A stretch of 64,000 nucleotides of DNA, taken from the NCBI RefSeq assembly GCF_022539405.1, contig NZ_CP054394.1, positions 870,501-934,500 of the forward strand. Reading direction: 5' to 3'. The notes under the pieces were generated by a model, which saw nothing but the letters and a program-made list of their open reading frames with translations, did no database searches and was not told where the DNA came from. The position numbers and the translations under genes are program-made. The stretch is from Natranaerofaba carboxydovora. Lineage in GTDB: Bacteria > Bacillota > Natranaerobiia > Natranaerobiales > Natranaerofabaceae. Below, piece after piece: positions 43,253-52,607 of the stretch (within the stretch, counting starts at the first letter, position 1; every line of letters begins with the position of its first letter).

Positions 43253-44209
43253 ATGAGCGGGTTAATTTTCCTTTTTCCCGGTCAGGGTGCTCAATTTCCT
43301 GGTATGGGATCAGAACTAGTAGAAGAGTTCGAAACAGCAAAAAGAACTTTTAAAGAAGCTGACGAAATATTAGGATTTAAGCTTTCAGAAATTATTCTTA
43401 ATGGGGAAAAAGAAGATTTAATGAAGACAGAAATAACTCAGCCTGCCATACTTACGGTTAGTATAGCATGTATGAGGGTTTTGGCTGAACTTGGGTTAAA
43501 GCCAGAAGCATCGGCAGGGCTTAGCCTTGGAGAATACAGTGCCCTTGTAACTGCAGGCTCTATAGAATTTGAGGATGCTTTGCCACTTGTAAAAAATAGA
43601 GGCAAATTTATGCAAGAAGCTGTTCCTCAAGGCCAAGGGAAGATGCTAGCTGTTATTGGTGGGGAAACTGAAAAAATAGAAAAAGTTTGTGAAGATGTAA
43701 GAAATGAATTGGGTAAGACTGTAAGACCAGTAAATTATAATTGTCCTGGACAAATAGTTATAGCAGGGGAAGCTCCTGCTGTTGATGAAGCAGGGATAAG
43801 ATGTAAAGAGCAAAATGCAAAAAAGGTAATAGAACTATCTGTGAGTGCGCCTTTTCACTCTGAAATGCTAGAGCCAGCTAGTGACAAACTGGCAATAGAG
43901 CTTGAAAAGATTGAAATAAAAGAACCTAAAATAAAAGTATTATCTAATGTGACAGGAGATGTAATGGAAAAACCTGAGGTAATAAGAAAACTACTTACAA
44001 AACAAGTAAAATCTCCGGTTTTATGGGAGCAGTCGATGAGAAGTTTCCTTGATATGGGGTATAAATTTTATTTAGAACTACCTCCTGGATCAACCCTTAC
44101 TTCATTCATGAGAAAAATCGATAGGAAAAATGCAAAAATAAAGACTATAGAAGATCCAAAGAAAATAGAGCAGGTTAAAAGCGAGCTGAGTAAGGAGGGG
44201 ATTGTGTGA
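43253..44209 (+). CDS. fabD: Malonyl-CoA--ACP transacylase
   Basis: Loads malonate onto acyl carrier protein. FLFPGQGAQFPGMGSE at residues 5-20, the catalytic serine in GLSLGEYSAL near 88, and the histidine in SAPFHSEML near 198 are present. 318 residues is normal. It overlaps fabG by four bases (GTGTGA). AAGGAGGT precedes the ATG. Confidence 0.96.
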   Translation: MSGLIFLFPGQGAQFPGMGSELVEEFETAKRTFKEADEILGFKLSEIILNGEKEDLMKTEITQPAILTVSIACMRVLAELGLKPEASAGLSLGEYSALVTAGSIEFEDALPLVKNRGKFMQEAVPQGQGKMLAVIGGETEKIEKVCEDVRNELGKTVRPVNYNCPGQIVIAGEAPAVDEAGIRCKEQNAKKVIELSVSAPFHSEMLEPASDKLAIELEKIEIKEPKIKVLSNVTGDVMEKPEVIRKLLTKQVKSPVLWEQSMRSFLDMGYKFYLELPPGSTLTSFMRKIDRKNAKIKTIEDPKKIEQVKSELSKEGIV

Positions 44210-44946
44210 ATGAACTAGAAAAAGTTGCACTAGTGACAGGTGGCGGTAGAGGTATTGGTAGGGCTATTTCACTGGAGCTTGCAAAATCTGGGTATTATGT
44301 TATCGTTAATTATTCTAGAAGCAAAGAGGAAGCAGAAAAAGTTGTAGACGAAATCAAACAAGCAGGAGGAAATGCAACCCCCTTTAAAGCTCCTGTACAG
44401 GATTTTGAAGCCTGCAAAGAAATGGCTGATTATGTGTTAGAAAATTTTAAGAGAATTGATGTACTGGTTAATAATGCAGGTATTACAAGAGATCAACTTT
44501 TTGTTAGAATGAAAGAAGATGATTTTGATGATGTGATTAATATTAACCTAAAAGGTGTTTACAATTGTACCAAGGCTTTTTCAAAGGCTATGCTTAAACA
44601 AAAGTCAGGGTGTATTATTAACATGGCATCAGTATCTGGGGTAGTGGGTAACCCGGGTCAGTCTAATTACTCTGCTAGTAAAGCTGGAGTGATAGGATTT
44701 ACCAAAAGTTTAGCTAGAGAACTAGGTAGTAGAGGTATAAGGGTAAATGCAGTAGCACCAGGATTTATTGATACTGAAATGACTGAAGGATTTAGCGAAG
44801 AATTAAAGAATGAAATAGTTAATGAAACCTGCCTTGGACGTTTTGGAGCACCTGAAGAGGTTGCTGAAGCAGTTGGTTTCTTGGCAAATTCCGCTAACTA
44901 TATAACCGGTCAGGTGATAAATGTAGATGGCGGTATGGCAATGTAA
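44206..44946 (+). CDS. fabG: 3-oxoacyl-ACP reductase
   Basis: Short-chain dehydrogenase that reduces ketoacyl-ACP with NADPH. The cofactor site VTGGGRGIGRAIS lies at residues 9-21, NNAGITRD near 87 and the catalytic YSASKAG near 151, with the serine in ASVSGVVG before it. 246 residues is normal. The GTG start overlaps the fabD stop, indicating translational coupling. Confidence 0.96.
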   Translation: MNELEKVALVTGGGRGIGRAISLELAKSGYYVIVNYSRSKEEAEKVVDEIKQAGGNATPFKAPVQDFEACKEMADYVLENFKRIDVLVNNAGITRDQLFVRMKEDDFDDVININLKGVYNCTKAFSKAMLKQKSGCIINMASVSGVVGNPGQSNYSASKAGVIGFTKSLARELGSRGIRVNAVAPGFIDTEMTEGFSEELKNEIVNETCLGRFGAPEEVAEAVGFLANSANYITGQVINVDGGMAM

Positions 44947-45018
44947 TGCAGTTAATGTAGTATGGTTATATATTCAAATGTATACAATTGAGTAATGAGA
45001 ATGAGAGGAGGTGAAAAC

Positions 45019-45249
45019 GTGGCAGCTTTTGATAAAGTTAAAGAAATTATAGTTGATCAATTAGGGGTAGAAGAAGACCAGGTAAAACTAGAAACCAGCT
45101 TTACTGAAGATTTAGAAGCTGATTCTTTGGATATAGTTGAATTGATTATGGCTTTAGAAGAGGAATTTGATATGGAGATTTCTGATGAAGAAGCTGAAAA
45201 AATGACTACAGTACAAGAAGTTGTAGATTACATTGATAACAATCAATAA
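45019..45249 (+). CDS. acpP: Acyl carrier protein
   Basis: A 76-residue acidic carrier of growing acyl chains. The phosphopantetheine serine is in [12 protein letters not shown] near residue 36. GTG at 45019 is chosen because AGGAGG lies about seven bases ahead and the product has the normal length; an in-frame ATG at 44995 lies upstream of that site. A terminator-like hairpin separates it from fabF. Confidence 0.95.
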   Translation: MAAFDKVKEIIVDQLGVEEDQVKLETSFTEDLEADSLDIVELIMALEEEFDMEISDEEAEKMTTVQEVVDYIDNNQ

Positions 45250-45253
45250 CAAG

Positions 45254-45285
45254 TAAAGTCCCGCAAAACGGGGCTTTCTTAAAAT
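45254..45285 (+). terminator. Weak terminator or attenuator between acpP and fabF
   Basis: AAGTCCCG pairs with CGGGGCTT across CAAAA, followed by TCTTAAAATT. The short T stretch suggests partial termination, which would make acpP mRNA more abundant than fabF mRNA. Confidence 0.45.
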
Positions 45286-45309
45286 TATAGAAGGTGGGTG
45301 ACTTCAAAT

Positions 45310-46545
45310 ATGAATAGAGTAGTTGTCACCGGAATGGGAGCAGTTACTCCACTTGGAATCGGAAAAGAAAAGTTTTTTGAAGGGTTAAAAAAAGGACAAA
45401 GTGGAATAAATCATATAACTTCTTTTGATACAGAGGGTTTTCCGTCGAAAATTGCTGGAGAGGTTAAAGATTTTACCCCCACTGATTATATCGATAAACG
45501 AGATGTCAAAAGAATGGACCGCTTTACACAATTTGCAGTCGGGGCATCAAGGATGGCTGTTGAAGATGCTAACTTGGAGATTAATGAGCATAATTCTAAT
45601 CGAGTAGGGGTATCGGTAGGTTCAGGGATTGGTGGGCTTGATACCCTAGAGAAAAATCATAAAAATTTACTTGAACGTGGTCCAAAAAGGGTAAGTCCAT
45701 TTTTTATTCCCATGATGATAGCAAATATGGCTTCGGGCAATGTATCTATAGAGCTAGGCGCTAAAGGGCCTAACCTTACTGTGGTTACAGCTTGTGCTAC
45801 GGGAACACACGCAATAGGGGATAGTTTTAGGGTACTGCAGCAGGGTAAATGTGACGTTATGATAGCAGGTGGAACTGAAGCTACAGTAACACCACTTGCA
45901 GTTTCAGGATTTTGTGCTGCAAAAGCCCTTTCTACCCAAAATGAGAATCCACAAAAAGCAAGCAGGCCTTTTGATAAAAACCGTGACGGTTTTGTGATGG
46001 GCGAAGGTGCAGGTGTTTTAGTGTTAGAAAGGCTAGAGCATGCCCTAGAGCGTGGGGCAGATATTTACGGAGAGGTTATCGGGTTTGGTATGACAGGTGA
46101 TGCTTATCACATCACTGCGCCAGATCCTGAGGCTGTAGGTGCTATAGAATGCATGAATGAAGCACTAAAAGACGCAGGGCTAGAACCTGAGAATGTGGAT
46201 TACATAAATGCCCATGGTACGTCTACTAAATACAATGATGTGCTAGAGACCAAGGCAATTAAAAAAATCTTTGGTGAACATGCATACAAAATGAAAATCA
46301 GCTCTACAAAATCTATGACGGGTCACTTATTAGGGGCTGCCGGTGGAGTTGAAGCAGTGGCTTCACTTTTAACTTTAAGAGATGACTTTGTTCCCCCGAC
46401 AATAAATCTAGATGAACCTGACGGAGAATGCGATTTGGATTATGTGCCTAATACTGGTGAAAGCTGTTCTGTAAGCATTGTCCTTTCAAATAGTTTTGGT
46501 TTTGGAGGGACTAATGCTACTCTTGCTTTTAGTGAATATAGATAA
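45310..46545 (+). CDS. fabF: 3-oxoacyl-ACP synthase II
   Basis: Elongating condensing enzyme of FASII. The cysteine is in [14 protein letters not shown] near residue 158, the two histidines in [11 protein letters not shown] near 301 and GHLLGAAGG near 338. The family start [16 protein letters not shown] gives 411 residues, so ATG at 45310 is used over the GTG four codons earlier. rnc follows closely, as in many Firmicutes. Confidence 0.95.
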   Translation: MNRVVVTGMGAVTPLGIGKEKFFEGLKKGQSGINHITSFDTEGFPSKIAGEVKDFTPTDYIDKRDVKRMDRFTQFAVGASRMAVEDANLEINEHNSNRVGVSVGSGIGGLDTLEKNHKNLLERGPKRVSPFFIPMMIANMASGNVSIELGAKGPNLTVVTACATGTHAIGDSFRVLQQGKCDVMIAGGTEATVTPLAVSGFCAAKALSTQNENPQKASRPFDKNRDGFVMGEGAGVLVLERLEHALERGADIYGEVIGFGMTGDAYHITAPDPEAVGAIECMNEALKDAGLEPENVDYINAHGTSTKYNDVLETKAIKKIFGEHAYKMKISSTKSMTGHLLGAAGGVEAVASLLTLRDDFVPPTINLDEPDGECDLDYVPNTGESCSVSIVLSNSFGFGGTNATLAFSEYR

Positions 46546-46575
46546 AACATGGTGGTCAATCCTTGGGGTGAAAGT

Positions 46576-47265
46576 ATGGAAAAAACAATTAAAGAATTAA
46601 TCGAAAAGTTAGGGGTAAAAACTGAGAATTTAGATTTATTTTTGCAGGCCGTAACACATACTTCTTATGCCCATGAAAAAAAGCATAATAATATATCCCA
46701 CAATGAAAGACTAGAATTTTTGGGAGATGCTGTTTTGGAGCTGATAACCAGCGAAATATTGTATTTTAGATATCCAAACTTGCCTGAAGGAGAGCTGACA
46801 AAATTAAGGGCTTCTATTGTATGTGAAGAATCTTTGCTTAAAGTTGCTCATAAACTAGAATTAGGTAAATACCTAAGACTAGGAAGGGGGGAGGAGGCAA
46901 GCGGAGGAAGAGAAAGAGCCTCTATTCTTGCTGATTCAGTGGAAGCGGTTTTTGGGGCGCTTTATTTGGATGTGGGTTATGAACGGACAAAGAACATTGT
47001 CCATAATCTTATGAATGAGTTGTATGAAGATATAGATAGAGACAGGTCTATTTCAGATTACAAAACAACTCTTCAGGAGTTAACTCAGAAAAACTTTGAT
47101 TCTTGCCCTATATATAGGATCGTGGAAGAATATGGACCAGACCACGATAAGAAGTTCGTTGCACAAGTAGAAGTAGATGGTAATGTCTTTGCTAAGGGAA
47201 AGGGTAAGAGTAAAAAAGAAGCAGAACAAAGAGCAGCGAAGATTGCATGGGAAAAACTTAAATAA
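46576..47265 (+). CDS. rnc: Ribonuclease III
   Basis: Cuts double-stranded RNA in rRNA processing. The signature NERLEFLGDAVLEL lies near residue 43, catalytic EAVFGALYLD near 115, and a C-terminal double-stranded RNA-binding domain ends at AEQRAAKIAWEKLK. ATG at 46576 has GGGGTGA just upstream and gives 229 residues, the normal length. The usual Firmicute order rnc-smc-ftsY is kept, with spoVS inserted. Confidence 0.95.
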   Translation: MEKTIKELIEKLGVKTENLDLFLQAVTHTSYAHEKKHNNISHNERLEFLGDAVLELITSEILYFRYPNLPEGELTKLRASIVCEESLLKVAHKLELGKYLRLGRGEEASGGRERASILADSVEAVFGALYLDVGYERTKNIVHNLMNELYEDIDRDRSISDYKTTLQELTQKNFDSCPIYRIVEEYGPDHDKKFVAQVEVDGNVFAKGKGKSKKEAEQRAAKIAWEKLK

Positions 47266-47310
47266 AAGCAAGACAAATAAAGTAAACTTTGCAATTTAAA
47301 ATTAAATGTG

Positions 47311-47338
47311 GCAGGATTTTGGTTTGGTTAAAGCGAAG
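47311..47338 (+). promoter_or_regulatory. Possible sigma-H promoter for spoVS
   Basis: GCAGGATTT (47311-47319), 12 bases, AGCGAAG (47332-47338), close to the sigma-H pattern RnAGGAwww and RnnGAAT (last base differs). spoVS is a sigma-H gene in Bacillus. Confidence 0.4.
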
Positions 47339-47405
47339 GAGAAAATTAGGGATAGCTATGTTAACGCAATAAATCATTTAATTAAAAGGAGGAATATTTA
47401 AGACA

Positions 47406-47666
47406 ATGGAGGTACTAAAAGTTTCTGCTAATTCGAAACCTAAAGCTGTTGCAGGTGCGCTAGCTGCCGTAGTAAGAGAACATGGGTCTGCCGAGATTCA
47501 ATCAGTAGGTGCGGGTGCTGTTAATCAAGCAATAAAATCTATTGCTATTGCAAGAGGGTTTGTTTCTCCTAACGGGATAGACTTAGTTTGCATTCCGGCT
47601 TTTACTGAGATAGAGATAGATGGTGAAGAAAGGACTGCCATAAAGTTTTATATTGAGTCTAGATAA
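47406..47666 (+). CDS. spoVS: Stage V sporulation protein S
   Basis: An 86-residue Alba-like protein beginning MEVLKVSANSKPKAVAGALA, with GAGAVNQAIKSIAIARGFV near residue 37 and IEIDGEERTAIKF at the end. The sequence is very close to Bacillus SpoVS, which affects late sporulation. AGGAGG lies upstream at a rather long spacing of about 14 bases. It lies between rnc and smc; in Bacillus it is near rny-ymdB, so the location is unusual. Confidence 0.95.
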   Translation: MEVLKVSANSKPKAVAGALAAVVREHGSAEIQSVGAGAVNQAIKSIAIARGFVSPNGIDLVCIPAFTEIEIDGEERTAIKFYIESR

Positions 47667-47722
47667 ATAGTTTTAAGTGAGTAATCTGAGTACGTGTGAA
47701 TTTCTTTGAATTGAGTTTTGGA

Positions 47723-47763
47723 CTACCTGCTTCTATTTGATAACTGGTAATATTGGCAGGTAG
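47723..47763 (+). terminator. Hairpin between spoVS and smc
   Basis: CTACCTGC (47723-47730) pairs with GCAGGTAG (47756-47763) over a 25-base loop. The following TTCATTATTT is a weak tail, so termination is uncertain. Confidence 0.4.
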
Positions 47764-47787
47764 TTCATTATTTCAGGGGGAAAAAAT

Positions 47788-50700
47788 ATGTTTTTAAAAA
47801 GATTAGAGCTTTTTGGGTTTAAGTCTTTTGCTAAAAAAACGGTATTTGAATTTTCTTCAGGTATTACTGCAATAGTTGGACCTAACGGTAGCGGCAAAAG
47901 CAATATTGCGGATGCTATACTATGGGTGTTTGGCGAAAAAAAAGCCAAATCTTTACGTGGTGAAAAAATGGAAGATATAATTTTTACAGGTACAAAGGAA
48001 AAATCTCCTCTTAATATGGCAGAAGTTTCCCTGACCTTTGATAATAGCTCTAATTTTTTTGACAGCGAATATAACGAAATAAATATTACCAGGCGTTTGT
48101 ACAGGACTGGCGATAGCAGCTATATGATTAATAAGACTCCCTGTAGGCGAAAAGATATTTTAGAAAAATTTATGGATACTGGTATTGGTAAAGATGCTTA
48201 TTCAATCATTAGCCAGGGTCAGATAGAGCAAATTTTATCTGCTAAACCTGTTGATAGAAGATACTTATTTGAAGAAACAGCTGGAATTTCCAAGTACAAA
48301 AGTAGAAAAGAAGAAGCCTTAAGAAAACTTGAAAACTGCAAAAACGACCTGGTGAGAGTATCTGATGTATTAGAGGAATTGAAAAGCCAAATAGAGCCGC
48401 TAAAGAAGCAGGCAAAGAAGGCAAAAAAGTATAAAAAAATCAGTGAAATGTTAAAAAAGCTTGAATTAAGGTTGTTTGCTGTTAAGATAGAAGAAAAACG
48501 AACTAAATGGTATGATTTGCACGAAAAAACCGAAGGATTAGACAAAGAATTAAGTGAAATTTCTGCTGAAAATAAAAAAATGGATGCTAATATAGAAAAC
48601 TTAAAAAATAAGAGCTTACATATTGAGAAAGAAATTGAAGCTAAAAATGAAGATAATAACCGTGTTATAGAAGAAATAGAAAGAAATCAGGCTCAGAAAA
48701 CAATCTATGAAGATAAGAAAAATAACCTGAGAAGTAAAATAGAAAATCTTAAAAGTGAGCTGGCAAACTTAGATGGTGAAATAGACAAGAAGAAAGAAGG
48801 AATTAATGAAACTGATAAAGAGCTAGACCAGTTGGAAAAGAATTATGAAGAGCAGAAAAATAAATATGATATAAAAGTTAAAGAACTTGCATCACATAAA
48901 GAAGGAGAAGAAGATCTAAATCTAAAAAAGCTTAGAGAAAATTTAGACGATGTGATTAGTCAGAAAAGCAGTCTGAAAGCAAATAAAACAAATCAGGAAA
49001 AAGAGCTTGAAAATATAAGAGAAGAAATTAAAAAAATAAATGATGAAAAAAGTGTAAAGGATAATGAAGTTTTAGAGCAAGATAGATTTGTCGCTAGGCT
49101 AAAGGATAAAAAAAATGATGCTGAAAAAGAGTTGGAAGATTTAACTCATAATCTAGATAAGAAAGAACAATACCTAAAAGATTTGTCTGATAAAGAAAAA
49201 GAATTAACTAACAAGATACAAGAATTAAAAAATCATCTCCAGGAGAAAAAGTCTAAGATACAAATGATAAATGAATTTAAAAAAGACTATCGAGGGTTCT
49301 CTAAAGGGGTCAAAGAAATCTTAGTAAAAAAAGATAAGGACCCAAACTTTTCTGGTGTACTAGGTACAGTTTCAACACTTATTACTGTTTCGGATAAATA
49401 CAAAAAAGCCATAGAAACCTCTTTGGGTGGGGCCCTTCAAAACCTTGTAGTAGATAGAGATAAAGATGCTATTAATGTGATAAATTATCTTAAGAAACAT
49501 AAACTTGGACGAGCTACATGCCTTCCCCTTGATAATTTAGCTCCAAGGAAACTATCAATAGATTTAGAAAAAAAGGCTACCAAATCAAAAGGATATTTGG
49601 GAGTGGCTGCAAATTTATTGAATACAGAAAAAAGATTTAAGGTGGTAGCAGATTATCTGCTTGCAAGGGTAATTGTTATGGATGATATAAAAAATGCCCT
49701 TGATTTGGCGAAAGAAATTAATTTTGCTACGAGAATTGTTACTTTGGATGGGGAAATGGTTCTGCCTGGAGGGGCAATGGTAGGTGGGAGCTTTAGTGGC
49801 TCGAATAAAAACTCTGGGTTTTTGGATAGAGATAAGGAAATTAATGATTTAAAACAAAGTATTAATAGCTTGAACAAAGAATTAGAAAGTAACAACAAAA
49901 ATTTGAGTAAAATTGTGGATGAAAAGAATAAATTGGTAAGTGAGCTAGACAAAATAAAAGATAATAAGTATAACCTAATGGTAACTATTAAAGAAAATAA
50001 TAAGGAATTAGAAGGAGCTACAAAAGAATTAAAAAGGTTACAAAAAGAGCTTGATGATATATCTTTAAAGGAAAAAGCAAAGATTGAAAAAAGAGATGAG
50101 ATATCAAATAACTTAAAGAAAACAAATGAAGGTCTTAGGAGTGTAGAAGAACAAGAGAACGTGCTTTATAGAAAGCAAAATGAAATTGAGACACTTAGCA
50201 TAAATAGGAAAGATGATAAAGAGAGAATCGAGGGGGAATTAAGTAATATTCAGGTGGAGATGGCCAGATTAACAGAAAAGATTGAAAGCTTTAAGGATAA
50301 AAGTAAAAAAGATAAAGAAGACTTAAATATATTAAAAGATAAAAAGGAAAGATTAAAAAATGATTTAAAAGAAAGTGGGAATACTTTAGATGAATATCAG
50401 ACTCACTTAAAAGAGTTAGATAAAACCATAAATGACTTAAAAGAAAAACAAAAAGATTTGACCAAGTCTTTACAAGAGCTTAAACAAGAAAGAGATAATA
50501 CAAAAGAAAAACTATTAGAAAGTGAGCAAATAAAGAATGAAACTGCCCAAAAAGAAAGAAAAACAGAAAAAAAATTAAACAAATTAAACGTTGAAAAAAA
50601 GGAAATAGAAACAGAACTTAAGAAACTATTAGATGATCTTTATGAAAAATATCAACTGTCCTTTGATTCTGTGTTGGCTGATAACACTATACAAAAAGAC

Positions 50701-51387
50701 GAGCTGGACATAAACAAAACAGAAAAACAACTAGCAAAATTGAAGCAGGGATTAGACAGATTACAGCCAGTAAATCTTGGGGCAATTGAGGAGTATAATA
50801 ACTTAAAAAGCAGGCTGGAATTTTTACAAAAGCAAAAAGACGATCTTATTGAAGCAGAAAATTCTCTGAAAAATATTATTGAAGATATTGATGGAGTAAT
50901 GAAGAAAAAGTTTAAAGATACAATTAATCAGGTTAATAATACATTTAAGGATACATTTAAAAATCTATTTGGGGGAGGCGAAGCTAGCCTTAGGCTTACC
51001 ACCCCACAGGATCCTTTGAGTTCTGGTGTAGAAATTGAAGCAAGGCCGCCGGGCAAAAGACTGCAGAGCATATCATTGCTATCTGGCGGAGAAAAAGCCT
51101 TAACCGTAATATCTCTATTATTTTCAATTTTAAAGATTAAACCAACACCTTTTTGTATCTTAGATGAAATTGATGCATCTTTAGACGAAAAAAATATTTA
51201 TACTTATACTAAATTTTTAAGGGATTTTTCTAAAAAAACACAATTTATTGTAATTACTCACCGTAAAGAAACAATGCAACACTGTGATGCTCTATACGGT
51301 ATGTCTATGGCTGAGGCTGGTATAAGTAAGCTTTTGTCAGTTAGTCTAAATGACGATACTTTAAATGAATCTGCTGTTACAAAATAA
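47788..51387 (+). CDS. smc: Chromosome segregation ATPase SMC
   Basis: Chromosome condensation and segregation ATPase. Walker A GPNGSGKSN lies near residue 32, long coiled coils span about 170-500 and 680-1030, the hinge about 510-670 (with GVLGTVSTLI and LPGGAMVGG), the signature LSGGEKALT near 1095 and Walker B FCILDEIDASLDE near 1120. 1199 residues is normal. The coiled-coil arms are very Lys/Glu-rich. Its stop codon lies inside the left target duplication of a MITE-like element, so the insertion is immediately at the gene end. ftsY is next. Confidence 0.97.
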   Translation: MFLKRLELFGFKSFAKKTVFEFSSGITAIVGPNGSGKSNIADAILWVFGEKKAKSLRGEKMEDIIFTGTKEKSPLNMAEVSLTFDNSSNFFDSEYNEINITRRLYRTGDSSYMINKTPCRRKDILEKFMDTGIGKDAYSIISQGQIEQILSAKPVDRRYLFEETAGISKYKSRKEEALRKLENCKNDLVRVSDVLEELKSQIEPLKKQAKKAKKYKKISEMLKKLELRLFAVKIEEKRTKWYDLHEKTEGLDKELSEISAENKKMDANIENLKNKSLHIEKEIEAKNEDNNRVIEEIERNQAQKTIYEDKKNNLRSKIENLKSELANLDGEIDKKKEGINETDKELDQLEKNYEEQKNKYDIKVKELASHKEGEEDLNLKKLRENLDDVISQKSSLKANKTNQEKELENIREEIKKINDEKSVKDNEVLEQDRFVARLKDKKNDAEKELEDLTHNLDKKEQYLKDLSDKEKELTNKIQELKNHLQEKKSKIQMINEFKKDYRGFSKGVKEILVKKDKDPNFSGVLGTVSTLITVSDKYKKAIETSLGGALQNLVVDRDKDAINVINYLKKHKLGRATCLPLDNLAPRKLSIDLEKKATKSKGYLGVAANLLNTEKRFKVVADYLLARVIVMDDIKNALDLAKEINFATRIVTLDGEMVLPGGAMVGGSFSGSNKNSGFLDRDKEINDLKQSINSLNKELESNNKNLSKIVDEKNKLVSELDKIKDNKYNLMVTIKENNKELEGATKELKRLQKELDDISLKEKAKIEKRDEISNNLKKTNEGLRSVEEQENVLYRKQNEIETLSINRKDDKERIEGELSNIQVEMARLTEKIESFKDKSKKDKEDLNILKDKKERLKNDLKESGNTLDEYQTHLKELDKTINDLKEKQKDLTKSLQELKQERDNTKEKLLESEQIKNETAQKERKTEKKLNKLNVEKKEIETELKKLLDDLYEKYQLSFDSVLADNTIQKDELDINKTEKQLAKLKQGLDRLQPVNLGAIEEYNNLKSRLEFLQKQKDDLIEAENSLKNIIEDIDGVMKKKFKDTINQVNNTFKDTFKNLFGGGEASLRLTTPQDPLSSGVEIEARPPGKRLQSISLLSGGEKALTVISLLFSILKIKPTPFCILDEIDASLDEKNIYTYTKFLRDFSKKTQFIVITHRKETMQHCDALYGMSMAEAGISKLLSVSLNDDTLNESAVTK

Positions 51388-51389
51388 AA

Positions 51390-51545
51390 GGCTCTGTTAT
51401 AGTTCATTGTCGGTGATCTCAGAGCACCTACCTAGCTACCAACATGTCGGGGGAACTTGCTAAAAATCGCGCAAATTAAAAGCTCATTTATGGTAGCTAG
51501 GTAGGTGCCTTTGGATAAATATCAACAATAAACTATAACAGAGCC
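51390..51545 (+). mobile_element. 156-bp MITE-like element with 8-bp target duplications
   Basis: The ends begin GGCTCTGTTATAGTT and, inverted, AACTATAACAGAGCC. A second inverted repeat, GCACCTACCTAGCTACCA, lies further in (from about 51424 and 51473). The element is flanked on both sides by AAATAAAA (51382-51389 and 51546-51553), a perfect 8-bp duplication. There is no ORF, so it would be mobilised by a transposase elsewhere. GGCTCTGTT ends and 8-bp duplications occur in DDE families such as ISL3 and IS1595; the family is not assigned. Confidence 0.85.
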
Positions 51546-51606
51546 AAATAAAAAAATGATCTTGGTGCAGTCGTAAAAACACTAAAATTAAATTGGAGTG
51601 ATAAGT

Positions 51607-52524
51607 ATGGGAATATTTTCTAAAATCAAAGATGGTTTAACCAAAACTAGACAAGGCTTTTCTGGTAAAATGGAAAACCTTTTTAGTGGCCTTAAAAAGA
51701 TTGATGAAGAAACCTATGAAGAGCTAGAAGAGATACTTATTAGTGCAGATATCGGTGTGGATGTCTCTATAAAAGTAGTGGATGAGCTAAGACAAGAGGT
51801 GAAAGAGAATAAAGTTAAAGATCCAGAGGAGGTTTATGGACTTCTTAAAAATAAACTTGTTGAAGTTATGGGGTCTACACCTGAACCTTTGAACAAAGAT
51901 ACCTCTGATTTAACGGTGATTATGGTAGTAGGTGTTAATGGAGGAGGTAAAACCACTACAGTAGGTAAACTGGCAAAAAATTTAAAAGATAATGGTGATA
52001 GGGTGCTTCTTGCGGCAGCGGATACTTTTAGGGCAGCTGCTATTGAACAGCTCTCTGCCTGGGGAGACAGAATAGGTGTTGATGTGATAAAGCACCAGGA
52101 AAGTGCTGATCCAGCCGCTGTTGTATATGACGCTATCGCTGCTGCTAAAGCCAGAAATGCAGATTATCTTATCTGCGATACTGCAGGTAGATTACATACA
52201 AAGAAAAATTTAATGCAGGAGTTATCCAAAATACGTAGGGTGATCAGCAGGGAAATACCGGATGCACCTCAAGAAGTCTTACTTGTTTTAGATGCAACAA
52301 CAGGGCAGAATGCAATAAAACAGGCTGAGGTGTTTTTGGAAGCTACTTCTGTTACGGGAATTGTACTGACAAAGTTAGATGGGACAGCTAAAGGTGGAGT
52401 GGTTATTGCAACTAGAGAAGAGCTTGGGATTCCTGTTAAATATATTGGTGTAGGAGAAAGAGAAGATGATCTTCAAAACTTTGATCCGGAAGAATTTGTA
52501 GAAGCTTTATTTGAAACTTCTTGA
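51607..52524 (+). CDS. ftsY: Signal recognition particle receptor FtsY
   Basis: SRP receptor GTPase at the membrane. The N-domain is followed by the NG GTPase: VVGVNGGGKTTTVGKL near residue 104, AAADTFRAAAIEQL near 135, DTAGRLHTKKNL near 190, and TKLDGTAKGG near 257. The acidic A-domain is missing or very short, as in other Firmicutes. ATG at 51607 is preferred over a GTG three codons earlier since TTGGAGTG is then at normal spacing. 305 residues is normal. Its stop codon overlaps the -35 box of the ylxM promoter. Confidence 0.95.
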   Translation: MGIFSKIKDGLTKTRQGFSGKMENLFSGLKKIDEETYEELEEILISADIGVDVSIKVVDELRQEVKENKVKDPEEVYGLLKNKLVEVMGSTPEPLNKDTSDLTVIMVVGVNGGGKTTTVGKLAKNLKDNGDRVLLAAADTFRAAAIEQLSAWGDRIGVDVIKHQESADPAAVVYDAIAAAKARNADYLICDTAGRLHTKKNLMQELSKIRRVISREIPDAPQEVLLVLDATTGQNAIKQAEVFLEATSVTGIVLTKLDGTAKGGVVIATREELGIPVKYIGVGEREDDLQNFDPEEFVEALFETS

Positions 52525-52548
52525 CATTAGTATTTTTTTTTGTATTAT
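52521..52548 (+). promoter_or_regulatory. Promoter for ylxM-ffh overlapping the ftsY stop
   Basis: TTGACA (52521-52526), 16 bases, TATTAT (52543-52548). The -35 consensus box includes the TGA stop of ftsY. It would allow ylxM-ffh to be expressed apart from smc and ftsY. Confidence 0.6.
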
Positions 52549-52607
52549 CCTATTGTAAAGCTTTGAACCTTAACACTATTTTGGTAGAATATCGGATGGG
52601 ATTAATT

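Noticed and set aside
52521-52607. N-terminal extension of YlxM from 52521
   Set aside because: The extra residues come from a T-rich promoter segment, have no ribosome site, and are absent from the family. The start at 52608 gives normal length.
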